DNA of 64,000 nt from Haloechinothrix alba (GCF_900188115.1 NZ_FZNW01000001.1:62001-126000), one strand, 5' to 3'. Positions 8,973-18,051 are shown, counted from the stretch's first letter. The notes: generated from the sequence alone by a model not told the origin. Numbers and translations are program-made.

Positions 8973-9554
8973 TCATTCCATCTGCTTGCGCTGCTCCGCT
9001 TGCTCGTGCGCGATCAGCTCGTTGAGCCAGCGCACTTCGCGTTCGCTGCTCTCCAGGCCGAGCCTGTGCAGCTCGCGGGTATAGCGATCGATCCGTTCCT
9101 CGGCGCGGGACAGCGCGGCACGCAACCCTTCCCGCCGTTCCTCCACGCGGCGCCTGCGTCCTTCCAGGATCCGCATCCGCACATCGGCAGGCGTGCGGGA
9201 GAAGAACGCCAGGTGCACTCCGAAACCCTCGTCGTCCCAGGTCTGTGGCCCTGCGTCGCCGACGAGCTCGGCGAACCGCTCCTTGCCGTCGGCCGTGAGC
9301 TTGTACACGCGCCGCGCCTTACGGCCCCAGGTGCGGTTCTGACCGCGTTGCGTACCGGATGTGGACTCACCCTCGCCGAGCTCAGCAGGCTCCTCCGCGA
9401 TCAGGCCGGCACGCTGCAACCTGCGCAAGGTGGGGTAGACCGACCCGTACGAGAAAGTGCGGAACATCCCCAGCGTGTCGTGCAGGCGTTTCCGCAGCAC
9501 ATAGCCGTGCATCGGCGCCTCGTGCAGCAGCCCGAGGATCGCGAACTCCAGCAT
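8973..9554 (-). CDS. PadR-family transcriptional regulator
   Basis: 193 residues. Winged-helix domain starts MLEFAILGLLHEAPMHGYVLRKRL, with wing FSYGSVYPTLRRLQRAGLI. The C-terminal alpha-helical domain (about residues 100-190, Glu/Arg rich, coiled-coil-like) is the Vir_act_alpha_C dimerisation part. The start at 9554 has GGAGG 6 nt upstream. It is co-directional with ino1 and probably controls it and itself; a candidate operator is at 9666-9696. Confidence 0.9.
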   Translation of the reverse strand: MLEFAILGLLHEAPMHGYVLRKRLHDTLGMFRTFSYGSVYPTLRRLQRAGLIAEEPAELGEGESTSGTQRGQNRTWGRKARRVYKLTADGKERFAELVGDAGPQTWDDEGFGVHLAFFSRTPADVRMRILEGRRRRVEERREGLRAALSRAEERIDRYTRELHRLGLESSEREVRWLNELIAHEQAEQRKQME

Positions 9555-9894
9555 CCTGCACCTCCTCGCCGTGCTTGTCGGCCGTACCTTCCCGCAGGCC
9601 CCACTGCAGGGACCCACTGAAGGGCCCCTGCCTGGCTCGCGTACCGCGGGAACCGTCCGAACCCACGATATGTCATGCCACTATATCGCACCGATACATC
9701 GACGTGTACTGATTGCGGCAGCCCCGCGTCGGGTAGCTCACACCGGTGCCGGATCGACGACCGAACGGCGGGTGTACCCATCGCGCCCCTGTCCCGGTCC
9801 TGACCTGGTCCGCAGCTGCCGTGCCGGCAGCATCCGGCGGGTGGCCACCGCGCGATCGTTGGGGACATCCGCCGCGGACACGTACGCTGTGCCT
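9555..9894. other. Divergent intergenic region padR / DUF5318 gene
   Basis: 340 nt without a gene. It contains an imperfect hairpin (9606-9631, arms GCAGGGACCC / GGGCCCCTGC, loop ACTGAA) in the padR leader, an AT-richer operator-like stretch at 9666-9696, and the -10-like hexamer of the rightward gene at 9883. Confidence 0.6.
9666..9696 (-). promoter_or_regulatory. Candidate PadR operator / padR promoter
   Basis: Two overlapping inverted repeats in an AT-rich island: CGATAT (9666-9671) with ATATCG (9683-9688), and TATCG-CAC-CGATA (9684-9696). It lies 110-140 nt upstream of the padR start. PadR dimers bind short AT-rich inverted repeats at their own promoters, so autoregulation is a reasonable inference. 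Confidence 0.4.
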
Positions 9895-10302
9895 GTGCGG
9901 AACCAGCGACACATCGTGGACTACGCGTTACGCAAACGCGCGCTGCTCAGGCAGTACCGCGCGGGCACAGTGAGCCGCGCGGAGGTCTGTGACGCCGGTC
10001 CGTACCTGCTGCGCGCCGCCGAGTATCACGGTGAACGCATCGAGCACCCGTGCCCTGTCTGCACGAGGCAGAACATGAGCCTGGTGGCGTGGGTGTTCGG
10101 TTCCGAGCTGGGGCAAGCGTCCGGATCCGCGCGCCGGCCGGATGAGCTTGATCGAATGACCCAGCTATTCTCGGAGTTCACCGTCTTTGTGGTGGAGGTG
10201 TGCCGCATGTGCCGTTGGAACCATGTGGCGATCTCCTACGTTCTCGGTACCGGCGGAACCGGCCCCGGCCGTTCACGCGCGCAGCAGGCAGCAGCCCCTT
10301 GA
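9895..10302 (+). CDS. DUF5318 zinc-ribbon protein
   Basis: 135 residues. Two CxxC pairs, HPCPVC (about residue 52-57) and VCRMCRWNH (about 101-109), form a likely zinc ribbon. An N-terminal basic helix (NQRHIVDYALRKRALL) is characteristic of the family found next to ponA in Mycobacterium (Rv0049). The function is unknown. The GTG at 9895 is chosen because TACGCT (9883-9888) sits 6 nt upstream; GTG 9889 is the alternative. Its 3' end is 13 nt from the PBP start, so they are co-transcribed. Confidence 0.75.
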   Translation: MRNQRHIVDYALRKRALLRQYRAGTVSRAEVCDAGPYLLRAAEYHGERIEHPCPVCTRQNMSLVAWVFGSELGQASGSARRPDELDRMTQLFSEFTVFVVEVCRMCRWNHVAISYVLGTGGTGPGRSRAQQAAAP

Positions 10303-10315
10303 GTGAGGCGTATTC

Positions 10316-13102
10316 GTGAGCGACGAACGCAGACCAGGACGACACTCCTACGGCGGAGGAAACCAGCCGCAGTGGCCGTCCGGCGAGGAGCCGCGCTGGC
10401 CTACCGGCGAGGAGACCCAGTGGGAACGCCCACCCGCGGGTCCGGCCCGCCACGGGCCACCCCAGTGGCCCGGCGCTCAACACAGCGACCCGCGCGGCGG
10501 GCAGCAACCCCCCGCCGGGGCGGATGGCCCCGCAGGTCCGACGGGCCCGGCAGGGGGCATGCCCGGCTACGGCGACCCGGGACAGCCCCCGCAGCAGGGT
10601 GGCGGTGGTGCACCCGGCCGTCCGCACGGCTCGTTCGACGACGACTACGTCACGGAAATGCTCCCCCCGATCGACAGGGACGACTACGAACCGTTCCCCG
10701 GCGCAGAGCCCCAGCTTCTCACCCACCGCGACGACGGTGCGGCCGCGCCTGCCGACCCCGCGGCCGAGCAACGCATCAACGCCTACCTGTCCGGCACGGC
10801 GATCACCGGCGCGGCCGGATCCGGTGTGTCGGCCGCGCACGCCGAGTCCGGAGCCGATCCCGGCGGGGACAGCGGCGGTGGCGGCGACCGCACGAAGCCC
10901 GGCCGCAAGCGCGGCGTGTGGCTGCGGCGTGCCATCTACACCTTCGTCGCACTGTTCGTGGTGCTGCCGATGGCCGCGTTCGGCATCACCTACCTGTTCG
11001 TGGACGTGCCGACCCCGCACGAGGTGGCCGAGGCGCAGGGTGGCGTCGTGCCCTACTTCTACGCCAACGGTGACGAGATGGGGCGGGACGCCCCGGACGG
11101 CAACCGGGTGGTCCTCAGCGCCAGCGAGATCCCGGCAGAGATGAAACACGCGGCGTACGCGGCCGAGGACGAGACGTTCGAGACCAACAGGGGCTTCGAC
11201 CTCACGGCTATCGCGCGTGCCGCCTACCTCCAGCTCACCGGCGGGTCCGGCGGCGGATCCACCATCACCCAGCAGTACATCAAGGTCGCGACCGACTCCG
11301 ACGAGCACACGCTGCAGCGCAAGGCCACGGAAGTCGTCCGCGCCTTCAAGATGAACAACCAGCAGACCAAGAGCGAGATCATCACCGCGTACCTGAACAC
11401 GATCTACCTCGGTCGCGGGGCCTACGGTGTGCAGGCGGCGGCACAGGCCTACTACGGCAAGGACGTCGAGGAGCTGGACAAGCACGAGGCGGCGTTCCTC
11501 GCCGGGATCATCCAGGCGCCGAGCAGGTCGGACAACCGCGACTACGCCGAGCGGCGCTGGAACTACGTGATGGACCAGATGGTCGCCAACGACTGGATGT
11601 CCGGCGCCGAGCGGGCCGAGTCCACGTTCCCCGAGCCGCTTCCCCCCGAGGCCACCCAGATGACCACGATGGGCGGGCCGAAGCACTACATCAAGGAACG
11701 GATCAACGAGGAGCTCGAGGAGATCGGGTACTCCGAGTCCGAGGTCCGGGCGAACAGTTACCAGATTCACACCACGATCGAGCAGCGCGCCCAGGACATC
11801 GCCCAGGATTCCGTGCGCGAGGTCATGGACGGCCAGCCGGAGATGCTGCGGAAGGCGCTCGTCGCCGTGGACCCCAACTCGGGGGCGGTCCGCGCATACT
11901 ACGGCGGTGAGGTCACCGAACAGAACCAGCGCGACTGGGCGCACACCGCGCGCAACCCCGGCTCGACCATGAAGCCGTTCGACTTCGTCGCGCTGCTCCA
12001 GCAGGGCAAGGGACCGGGGGAGACGTATGACGGATCCTCGCCCCGCACGTTCGGTGAGGGCGACGAGCCCGTCACCATCAACAACGTCAACGGCGACTCG
12101 TGTGCCAACTGCACGGTGGCCGAGGCGATGAAGCGCTCCCTGAACACGGTCTTCTACGACATCGTGGTCAACGACACCGGGCCGGCAGCGGTGGCCAAGG
12201 CGGCGCGCTCGGCAGGCATGAGCGAGCGTTCGGAGCTCAGCACAGCCGACGCGGGTATCGCGATCGGTGGTGGTGCCACCACCGTCACCCCGCGCGACAT
12301 GGCAGCCGCCTTCGCCACCTTCGCCGCGGACGGGATCCAGCGGGACTCGCACCTGATCTCGAAGCTGACCACCGACGACGGGGAGACCATCTACCAGCAC
12401 CGCCCGGAGGGTGAGCCTGCCTTCGCGAGCGACGAGGAGGAGAGCGAACAGATCGCCGGTAACGTGACCCAGACTCTCGAGCCGGTCCTGCCCTACTCCA
12501 ACCTGTCCTGCGCGGGCGGCAGGCCATGCGCGGGCAAGACAGGAACCCACCAGTCCCACGAGGAGGGCGAGAACTCGCAGGCCTGGATGGCCGGGTACAC
12601 ACCGTCCATCTCCATCGCGGTGTGGGTCGGTGACTCCGGCTCGGACCCCATCCGCGACGCGAACGGCGCCAAGATCTACGGCTCGGGCCTGCCGGGGCAG
12701 ATCTGGAAGGATTTCACCGACACGTACCTGGAGGGCACCCCGCACGAGGACTTCACAGAGGTGGAGACCATCGGTGAGCCCGCGCAGCCACCGCGGCCGA
12801 CCGAGTGGGAGCAGGGTGGCGGCGACCCGGACGACGCACCCCCGCCCCGCGACGAGAACGGACGCGAGGACGAGGGCCGCGACAACGGCGGCAACGGTGG
12901 CGGTGACGACGGCACCGGCGGCGACGGCGAGGGGGACGACGGCGGCCAGGACGGCGGCAACGGTGGCGGTGACGACGGCACCGGCGACGGCACCGGCGGC
13001 GAGGACGACGGAACCGACGGCGGTCCGGGTAACGGCAACGGCGGCCAGGACGGCGATGACAACGGAGGTGACGAGGACGGCACCAACGACTTCATGCCGT
13101 AG
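10316..13102 (+). CDS. ponA: Class A penicillin-binding protein (transglycosylase/transpeptidase)
   Basis: 928 residues. A Pro/Gly-rich cytoplasmic N-terminus (1-200) is followed by one TM helix (about 204-228) and a GT51 glycosyltransferase domain with catalytic Glu284 (AAEDETF) and GGSTITQQYIK. The penicillin-binding domain has the active-site Ser550 in STMK, SLN at 608-610 and KTGT at 741-744. The tail (about 835-928) is an acidic Gly/Asp repeat. It polymerises lipid II and cross-links peptidoglycan outside the membrane. Ortholog by context of mycobacterial PonA1. GTG start. Confidence 0.95.
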   Translation: MSDERRPGRHSYGGGNQPQWPSGEEPRWPTGEETQWERPPAGPARHGPPQWPGAQHSDPRGGQQPPAGADGPAGPTGPAGGMPGYGDPGQPPQQGGGGAPGRPHGSFDDDYVTEMLPPIDRDDYEPFPGAEPQLLTHRDDGAAAPADPAAEQRINAYLSGTAITGAAGSGVSAAHAESGADPGGDSGGGGDRTKPGRKRGVWLRRAIYTFVALFVVLPMAAFGITYLFVDVPTPHEVAEAQGGVVPYFYANGDEMGRDAPDGNRVVLSASEIPAEMKHAAYAAEDETFETNRGFDLTAIARAAYLQLTGGSGGGSTITQQYIKVATDSDEHTLQRKATEVVRAFKMNNQQTKSEIITAYLNTIYLGRGAYGVQAAAQAYYGKDVEELDKHEAAFLAGIIQAPSRSDNRDYAERRWNYVMDQMVANDWMSGAERAESTFPEPLPPEATQMTTMGGPKHYIKERINEELEEIGYSESEVRANSYQIHTTIEQRAQDIAQDSVREVMDGQPEMLRKALVAVDPNSGAVRAYYGGEVTEQNQRDWAHTARNPGSTMKPFDFVALLQQGKGPGETYDGSSPRTFGEGDEPVTINNVNGDSCANCTVAEAMKRSLNTVFYDIVVNDTGPAAVAKAARSAGMSERSELSTADAGIAIGGGATTVTPRDMAAAFATFAADGIQRDSHLISKLTTDDGETIYQHRPEGEPAFASDEEESEQIAGNVTQTLEPVLPYSNLSCAGGRPCAGKTGTHQSHEEGENSQAWMAGYTPSISIAVWVGDSGSDPIRDANGAKIYGSGLPGQIWKDFTDTYLEGTPHEDFTEVETIGEPAQPPRPTEWEQGGGDPDDAPPPRDENGREDEGRDNGGNGGGDDGTGGDGEGDDGGQDGGNGGGDDGTGDGTGGEDDGTDGGPGNGNGGQDGDDNGGDEDGTNDFMP
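12885..12986 (+). repeat. 36-bp direct repeat in the PBP tail
   Basis: Identical 36-bp units at 12885-12920 and 12951-12986 (period 66), encoding a Gly-Asn-Gly-Gly-Asp-Asp-Gly pattern. They show that the acidic, glycine-rich C-terminal tail of the PBP grew by recent duplication. Confidence 0.85.
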
Positions 13103-13177
13103 CCGCTGACCGGGGGCCCGTTGTGACTCCACGGCGCGGGCGCACCGTGGACCGATCGGCCTAATACCATCCGATCC

Positions 13178-14803
13178 GTGCCCAGCGATCCGCGCAGTGA
13201 GTCCCCCGGCGAGCGCCCAAGGGAGTCCGCTCGGGAGTCCCGGCGCAGTGCCCCGCTGCACGCCAGCGCCGAGCACCGTGAGCGGGTCGTCCCGACCTGG
13301 ACGGAGCCTCTCGCCGCACAGGCGAGTCACCCGTTCGGCGGCCCCCTGGGCACCCACGCGGCGGTCGGGAGGCACTGGTTCTGGACCCCGCTGCGGGTGA
13401 CGTTGCTGCTGGCTATCGCGGCGCTGACGCTGGGCTGGTTCGGCAAGGCCGGGTGCGTCCAGCAGTACGAGACGGGGGAAGGAACCCTCGCGCTCGACTG
13501 GCGTTCCGATCGGCAGTACGTGGCGATGTGCTACTCCGACGTCGTCCCGCTGTTCGGTGCGCAGCGCCTCGACGACCCCGGCACCTTCCCCTACCGGGAC
13601 GGCTGGGTCGAGGGCGAGGGCACCGAGCACGAGCAACAGCGATACATGGAGTACCCGGTGCTCACCGGGCTCTTCCAGTGGGCGAACGCGCAGATCGCAC
13701 ACGCCTGGACCGACGGTGCCGATACGGCACTGCTACCCACCGCGTTACCCGTGGTGGTGTACTTCAACATCACGGCGCTGTGGCTGGCGGCCGCCTGGCT
13801 GGTTGTGGTCTGGGCGGTGTCGACGACCGCGCGAGGCAAACCGTGGGACGCGGTACTGGTCGCCGTCTCCCCGCTGGCGATCGTGCACGCGTTCACCAAC
13901 TGGGACACCCTCGCGGTCGCGTTCGCCACCGCCGCGATACTCGCCTGGTCCCGACGCAGACCCACCCTCGCAGGCGTGTTGCTCGGGCTCGGTGGGGCGG
14001 CCAAGCTCTACCCGCTGTTCCTGCTCGTGCCGCTGCTCGTGCTGTGCCTGCGCGCCGGCAAGCTCCGCACCTGGCTGCGCACGACGGTGTGCACCGTCCT
14101 CACCTGGGCCACGGTGAACCTCCCCATCGCGCTGCTCTACCCGCAGGGCTGGCGGGAGTTCCTCCGGCTCAACTCCGAGCGCGGGATGGACCCCGACTCC
14201 CTCTACAACGTCGTCTCGCACTTCAGCGGATGGCCGGGCTTCGACGGCGATCTCGCCCCGGGTGAGACCCCGGTGATACTCAACGCCGTCAGCGCCGGGC
14301 TGTTCCTGGCCTGCTGTGCCGGCATCGCGTGGGTCGCGCTGTCGGCGCCGATACGGCCCCGCCTGACGCAGCTGTGCTTCCTTGTCGTCGTCGCGTTCCT
14401 GATCACCAACAAGGTGTGGAGCCCGCAGTTCTCCCTGTGGCTCGTGCCGCTGGCCGTGCTCGCGCTCCCGCACTGGCGGCTACTGCTCGGCTGGATGGTG
14501 CTGGACGCGCTGGTATGGGTCCCCCGCATGTACTACTTCCTCGGGACGGACAGCATGGGCCTTCCCGAGGGGTGGTTCCTGGCCGCGGTCGTGTTGCGCG
14601 ACCTCGCGGTGCTCGGGTTGAGCGCCCTGGTCATTTACCAGATCTACCGGCCGAGCACGGATCCCGTGCGGCAGCACGGCGCGGACGACCCGGCGGGCGG
14701 GGTACTCGACCGTGCCCGCGACTCCGTCACGCTCGGCACGAGGGCGAAGAAGGCCCGTATCCCAGCCGCCTCCCCGGCCGCCGAGCACGAAAGCTCACGC
14801 TGA
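13178..14803 (+). CDS. GT87-like polytopic glycosyltransferase (DUF2029)
   Basis: 541 residues with about ten hydrophobic helices from residue 68 on, and a hydrophilic N-terminus of about 65 residues. A large loop after TM1 contains aromatic and acidic residues ([19 protein letters not shown]). The [18 protein letters not shown] segment and [15 protein letters not shown] near the C-terminus are typical of polyprenyl-phosphate-mannose-dependent mannosyltransferase-like proteins (GT87). Same position as Rv0051 next to ponA1. The GTG at 13178 follows TACCAT by 7 nt, so it is probably leaderless. Acceptor unknown. Confidence 0.8.
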   Translation: MPSDPRSESPGERPRESARESRRSAPLHASAEHRERVVPTWTEPLAAQASHPFGGPLGTHAAVGRHWFWTPLRVTLLLAIAALTLGWFGKAGCVQQYETGEGTLALDWRSDRQYVAMCYSDVVPLFGAQRLDDPGTFPYRDGWVEGEGTEHEQQRYMEYPVLTGLFQWANAQIAHAWTDGADTALLPTALPVVVYFNITALWLAAAWLVVVWAVSTTARGKPWDAVLVAVSPLAIVHAFTNWDTLAVAFATAAILAWSRRRPTLAGVLLGLGGAAKLYPLFLLVPLLVLCLRAGKLRTWLRTTVCTVLTWATVNLPIALLYPQGWREFLRLNSERGMDPDSLYNVVSHFSGWPGFDGDLAPGETPVILNAVSAGLFLACCAGIAWVALSAPIRPRLTQLCFLVVVAFLITNKVWSPQFSLWLVPLAVLALPHWRLLLGWMVLDALVWVPRMYYFLGTDSMGLPEGWFLAAVVLRDLAVLGLSALVIYQIYRPSTDPVRQHGADDPAGGVLDRARDSVTLGTRAKKARIPAASPAAEHESSR

Positions 14804-14896
14804 ACACTGTTTCGCGTCACGAACGTCGCCTAGCATCGTTATCACAGTAGGAGTACAACAGCGCGTTACCGGCGAGTGACGAGTCAGGGGAGCAAG

Positions 14897-15844
14897 ATGG
14901 GCAAGCTCAAACGGGATGTGGCCAGCGTAGGAGCGGCATCTGTGCTGCTCGCGGGCGTGTCCGCGATAGCGGTTCCCGGAACCGCAGTGGGGGCTTCCCC
15001 ACTCGTCGCGGGCAGCTGTGGCGCCACCCTCGAAGGGAAGCCCGGCCAGCCCATCTCGCTGGACCTCGAGTCGGCTCTCGGGATCTCCGGAGCACCGACG
15101 ATCTCCCTCGGCACGGCTCAGGAAGGCACCAGGACGTTCTCCGTGCCGGAGTCGGAGCTGAGCAGCTATCTCAGCGACCTGCCGCTGCTCGGAGACGTTC
15201 TCCCCTCGGTCTGCGAGGTCACGGTCACGGCGGTGAACACCGTGAGCGAGCCCGTCCAGGAGGCGACCGAGCCGGTCAAGGAGCAGGTCGAAAAGACAAC
15301 CGAGCAACTAGGCAACGCCGTGGACGACGCCGTCGGCGGGGGCGGCGGGAGCGACCCGGCGCCCGCGCCGGGCACCGGCGGCGGTTCCGACGGCTCCGGT
15401 GGAGGCGAGAACTCCGGCGGTAGCTCCGGGGGAGCGAAGAGCGACCCCGAGCCGAAGCCGAGTATGCGCTCGCCGAACAGCGCCGCCTATGACAGCCGCA
15501 CCGTACCGGGGTGGAGCAGCGTGCCCACCAGCATGGCAAGCGGCATGCTGCCGATGGACAACTTCGCGTCGGTCCCGTACGCGAACAGCTCGATGGTGAC
15601 CTCGCCCGGCGTGCGCTACGGCTCGGACGTACCCGGCTACAGCCCCGAGTTCGGCCTCCTCGGCCAGGACGGATCCGAGGCCGAGCAGCGCGAGCTGACC
15701 AACGCGGGGAGCGCGGACGCCCTCCCGAGCCAGGGCAGCAGTACTGTAGGCGCACCGATGCTGATCGCTGTCCTCGCGCTGTCGATGGCCAGCGCCGGAC
15801 TCGTACGTTCGTGGGTGCTGCGCAAGGCCCTCGCATCTACGTGA
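14897..15844 (+). CDS. Secreted, C-terminally membrane-anchored protein (paralog A)
   Basis: 315 residues, unknown function. Signal peptide (about 1-35), then an about 90-residue ectodomain with one Cys pair (GSCGATL, PSVCEVT), then a helical Glu/Val stretch, a Gly/Ser linker, a Pro/Ser/Met-rich region ending PEFGLLGQDG, one TM helix (about 288-307), and a short basic tail RSWVLRK. The next gene has the same plan with PEFGMLG and FRTWVLR. The ATG at 14897 has AGGGGAGC upstream. A likely -10 (TAGCAT, 14831-14836) precedes it. Confidence 0.7.
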   Translation: MGKLKRDVASVGAASVLLAGVSAIAVPGTAVGASPLVAGSCGATLEGKPGQPISLDLESALGISGAPTISLGTAQEGTRTFSVPESELSSYLSDLPLLGDVLPSVCEVTVTAVNTVSEPVQEATEPVKEQVEKTTEQLGNAVDDAVGGGGGSDPAPAPGTGGGSDGSGGGENSGGSSGGAKSDPEPKPSMRSPNSAAYDSRTVPGWSSVPTSMASGMLPMDNFASVPYANSSMVTSPGVRYGSDVPGYSPEFGLLGQDGSEAEQRELTNAGSADALPSQGSSTVGAPMLIAVLALSMASAGLVRSWVLRKALAST

Positions 15845-15935
15845 TACACATCACACACGAACGAATGGTATCGCGAGCGAGAACACGTTATAACCGAGGT
15901 CAGCTCCTTTAGCCCTACTCACGGAGGACATCACC

Positions 15936-16928
15936 GTGCGGTTTACCGCCTGTCTCGAGGGCCAGCATGCCCGCAGAACCGCCACCGCGCTCGGGCTGAC
16001 CGGGTTCCTCACCGGCGCGACCCTGCTGGGGGGCACGAGCACCGCGGCGGCAGCGGTAAGTGCCGAGGACTGCTCCGCGGAGATCAGCGGCTCGGTGGGT
16101 GAGTCGATCGAGCTGAGCTCGGACGCGGTACGGGACAACGTCGTCGAGTCGGTCCGTGACGGGCTGGACGCACCGCTGCTCGGCATCAAGAGCGAACGCA
16201 CCCGCATGGAGGAAGCGTTCGACGCCGGCAAGTTCGACCCCATCCCGCTTGGCAGCGTGCCCGACAAGGGGAGCTCGGTGCGCAGCGGCGAGGCGATCGC
16301 CCAGGCCGTGCTCGACAAGATCGACAGTGTTCCCGAGGTCGAGGACATCGCGGAGCGCGAGAAGAACAGGGAGCGGATCACCGACAGCGTGTCGAACGCC
16401 TGCGCGATAGCCGTGGAGGCGACCGACCACAGCTCCGGCAGCGATGGCAACGACGGCAACGACGGCGCGCGGTCCGGCGGGGACGCCCGGGGCGGTTCCG
16501 GCGGGCAGCAGGACGACGGCAGCCGGAACGGCTCGGCGCAGAACGGGCAGCGTTCCGGCTCCGCCGCGGGCCACGAGCAGGACCTGCGCGAGCGCTACGA
16601 ACAGTTCCAGTCCCGCAACGGCAGTGACGCCCGTGCCCCGCGCAGGGACTACGGCGACATCCCGGAGGCGCAGGCGGGCTCCGCGGAGTACGGCACTGCG
16701 CCGAGCGAGCTGTACGGCACCGACGGCTCAACGGACTCGGCCCCGGAGTTCGGCATGCTCGGTGCCGACGAGTCGGCAGGGGACGCCGGCCAGCACCCCG
16801 GCGAGGCGGAGGCGCTCGCGGCGAGCGAGCAGCAGCCCACGATGCAGCTTCCGGTCCTGCTCGCGGTGATCGCGCTGGCCGGGACCGGTGCCGCGCTGTT
16901 CCGCACCTGGGTGCTGCGCCACGTCTGA
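15936..16928 (+). CDS. Secreted, C-terminally membrane-anchored protein (paralog B)
   Basis: 330 residues, unknown function. Signal peptide to about residue 40, ectodomain with two Cys (EDCSAEI, SNACAIAV), Gly/Asp/Asn-rich linker (about 165-220), PEFGMLG box, one TM helix (about 305-322) and tail FRTWVLRHV. The order of elements and the boxes match the preceding gene, so the two are tandem paralogs. The GTG at 15936 has ACGGAGGAC upstream. I know no characterised family that fits. Confidence 0.7.
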   Translation: MRFTACLEGQHARRTATALGLTGFLTGATLLGGTSTAAAAVSAEDCSAEISGSVGESIELSSDAVRDNVVESVRDGLDAPLLGIKSERTRMEEAFDAGKFDPIPLGSVPDKGSSVRSGEAIAQAVLDKIDSVPEVEDIAEREKNRERITDSVSNACAIAVEATDHSSGSDGNDGNDGARSGGDARGGSGGQQDDGSRNGSAQNGQRSGSAAGHEQDLRERYEQFQSRNGSDARAPRRDYGDIPEAQAGSAEYGTAPSELYGTDGSTDSAPEFGMLGADESAGDAGQHPGEAEALAASEQQPTMQLPVLLAVIALAGTGAALFRTWVLRHV

Positions 16929-16956
16929 GACGCCTCCGCGCCACGTCTGAGACGCC
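16916..16956 (+). repeat. 22-bp-period tandem duplication across a stop codon
   Basis: A 19-nt unit is present at 16916-16934 and again at 16938-16956. The first copy encodes the last residues and stop of paralog B; the second is non-coding. Confidence 0.85.
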
Positions 16957-16957
16957 C

Positions 16958-16977
16958 CTGCGACAGTGCTGTCGCAG
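16958..16977 (+). terminator. Hairpin before rpsF
   Basis: CTGCGACAG / CTGTCGCAG, 9-bp arms with 2 nt between them, 29 nt after the paralog B stop. It probably separates that gene from the rpsF operon. Confidence 0.5.
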
Positions 16978-16985
16978 GCGGCAAC

Positions 16986-16991
16986 TACACT
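16986..16991 (+). promoter_or_regulatory. Candidate -10 of the rpsF operon
   Basis: TACACT lies just upstream of the structured leader. A start near 16998 would include the whole hairpin at 17008-17049. Confidence 0.4.
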
Positions 16992-17007
16992 GGCCAGTTG
17001 GCTAAAC

Positions 17008-17049
17008 CCTCCTGCCACGGAAGGCCCGTGGCCGTAAGCCCAAAGGAGG
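17008..17049 (+). promoter_or_regulatory. rpsF leader hairpin, S6:S18-type autoregulatory site
   Basis: CCTCCT (17008-17013) pairs with the rpsF Shine-Dalgarno AGGAGG (17044-17049). Inside it, CCACGG (17015-17020) pairs with CCGTGG (17026-17031). On the 3' side an unpaired stretch starts with CCG (17032-17034). The known S6:S18 mRNA site mimics the 16S rRNA site with a CCG bulge next to a helix, so this leader can plausibly bind S6:S18 and block rpsF translation. Structure read by eye. Confidence 0.55.
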
Positions 17050-17058
17050 TGAGTGGTT

Positions 17059-17370
17059 GTGTCACGCCATTACGAAGTAATGGTCATTCTCGAGCCGAGC
17101 ATCGACGAGCGGAAGGTCGAGTCCACGCTCGAGGAGTTCCTCAAGGTGATCCGCACCGCAGGCGGCAGCGTCGACAACGTCGACATCTGGGGCCGCCGCA
17201 GGCTCGCCTATGAGATCAAGAAGCACAGCGAAGGTATCTACGCGGTTGTCGACATCACCGCAGAGGCGGATGCCGTGAAGGAGCTCGAGCGGCAGCTGTC
17301 GCTGCAGGAGTTCATCCTGCGCACCAAGACGGTGCGGCGCGAGACCGTCCCGCACGCGGCGAAGGCCTGA
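17059..17370 (+). CDS. rpsF: Ribosomal protein bS6
   Basis: 103 residues, full length for actinobacterial S6. [26 protein letters not shown] and the C-terminal RTKTVRR are family hallmarks. It binds S18 in the 30S platform. GTG at 17059 is chosen over GTG at 17053 because AGGAGG (17044-17049) gives 9-nt spacing instead of 3. First gene of rpsF-ssb-rpsR-rplI. Confidence 0.97.
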   Translation: MSRHYEVMVILEPSIDERKVESTLEEFLKVIRTAGGSVDNVDIWGRRRLAYEIKKHSEGIYAVVDITAEADAVKELERQLSLQEFILRTKTVRRETVPHAAKA

Positions 17371-17381
17371 GGTGATACGCC

Positions 17382-17888
17382 ATGGCCGGTGACACCATCA
17401 TCACGGTTGTCGGCAACCTCACGGCCGATCCCGAGCTCCGCTTCACACCGTCGGGCACCGCGGTCGCGAACTTCACCGTGGCGTCCACGCCGCGGCAGTT
17501 CGACCGGCAGAGCGGTGAGTGGAAGGACGGTGAAGCGCTCTTCCTGCGCTGCAACATCTGGCGCCAGGCCGCCGAGAATGCGGCCGAGTCCCTGACCAGG
17601 GGCATGCGCGTCGTCGTGCAGGGCAGGCTCAAGCAGCGCTCCTTCGAGACGAAGGAAGGCGAGAAGCGCACCGTCGTCGAGCTCGAAGTCGACGAGGTCG
17701 GACCGTCCCTGCGGTACGCCACCGCGAAGGTGAACAAGGTCAGCCGGGGATCCGGCAGCGGCGGGTTCGGCGGCGCAGGCGGCGGCGCCGGTGGCGCGGG
17801 CGCGAGCGAGGCCCCCGCTGACGACCCGTGGAGCTCCGCTCCCGCCGCGGGCGGCGGTGGCGGTTTCTCCGACGAACCACCCTTCTAA
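17382..17888 (+). CDS. ssb: Single-stranded DNA-binding protein
   Basis: 168 residues. N-terminal OB fold (1-120; begins [21 protein letters not shown]), then a Gly-rich flexible linker and the acidic C-terminal tip DEPPF that recruits replication and repair proteins. It coats single-stranded DNA as a tetramer. Starts 11 nt after rpsF; the operon position is conserved in Mycobacterium. Confidence 0.97.
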   Translation: MAGDTIITVVGNLTADPELRFTPSGTAVANFTVASTPRQFDRQSGEWKDGEALFLRCNIWRQAAENAAESLTRGMRVVVQGRLKQRSFETKEGEKRTVVELEVDEVGPSLRYATAKVNKVSRGSGSGGFGGAGGGAGGAGASEAPADDPWSSAPAAGGGGGFSDEPPF

Positions 17889-18051
17889 GTAGACGACCAC
17901 GCTGAGATCAGGAGGGCTGCTCCCCTGCCGGACGGCGGGGATCATCCGGAGGGTTGCTCACGACATCCGTCCCGGATGTGACGTCGGCGTGCGGCGAGCC
18001 ACCCATGACGAGTAGCCCGGTCTGATGAACTAAAGACACAGGAGTACAACC
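17889..18051 (+). promoter_or_regulatory. ssb-rpsR intercistronic region with two hairpins
   Basis: 163 nt. The first hairpin is at 17922-17940 (CCCC.GCC / GGC.GGGG with one bulge); the second is at 17963-17979 (ACATCCG / CGGATGT, 3-nt loop). A 12-mer GGAGGG(C/T)TGCTC occurs twice (17911 and 17949). Processing or attenuation between ssb and rpsR is possible but not shown. Confidence 0.4.

Noticed and set aside
10178-13702. 1174-residue open frame on the minus strand
   Set aside because: Antisense shadow of the PBP and GT87 genes; the high-GC third positions keep it open. No start signal or recognisable domain.
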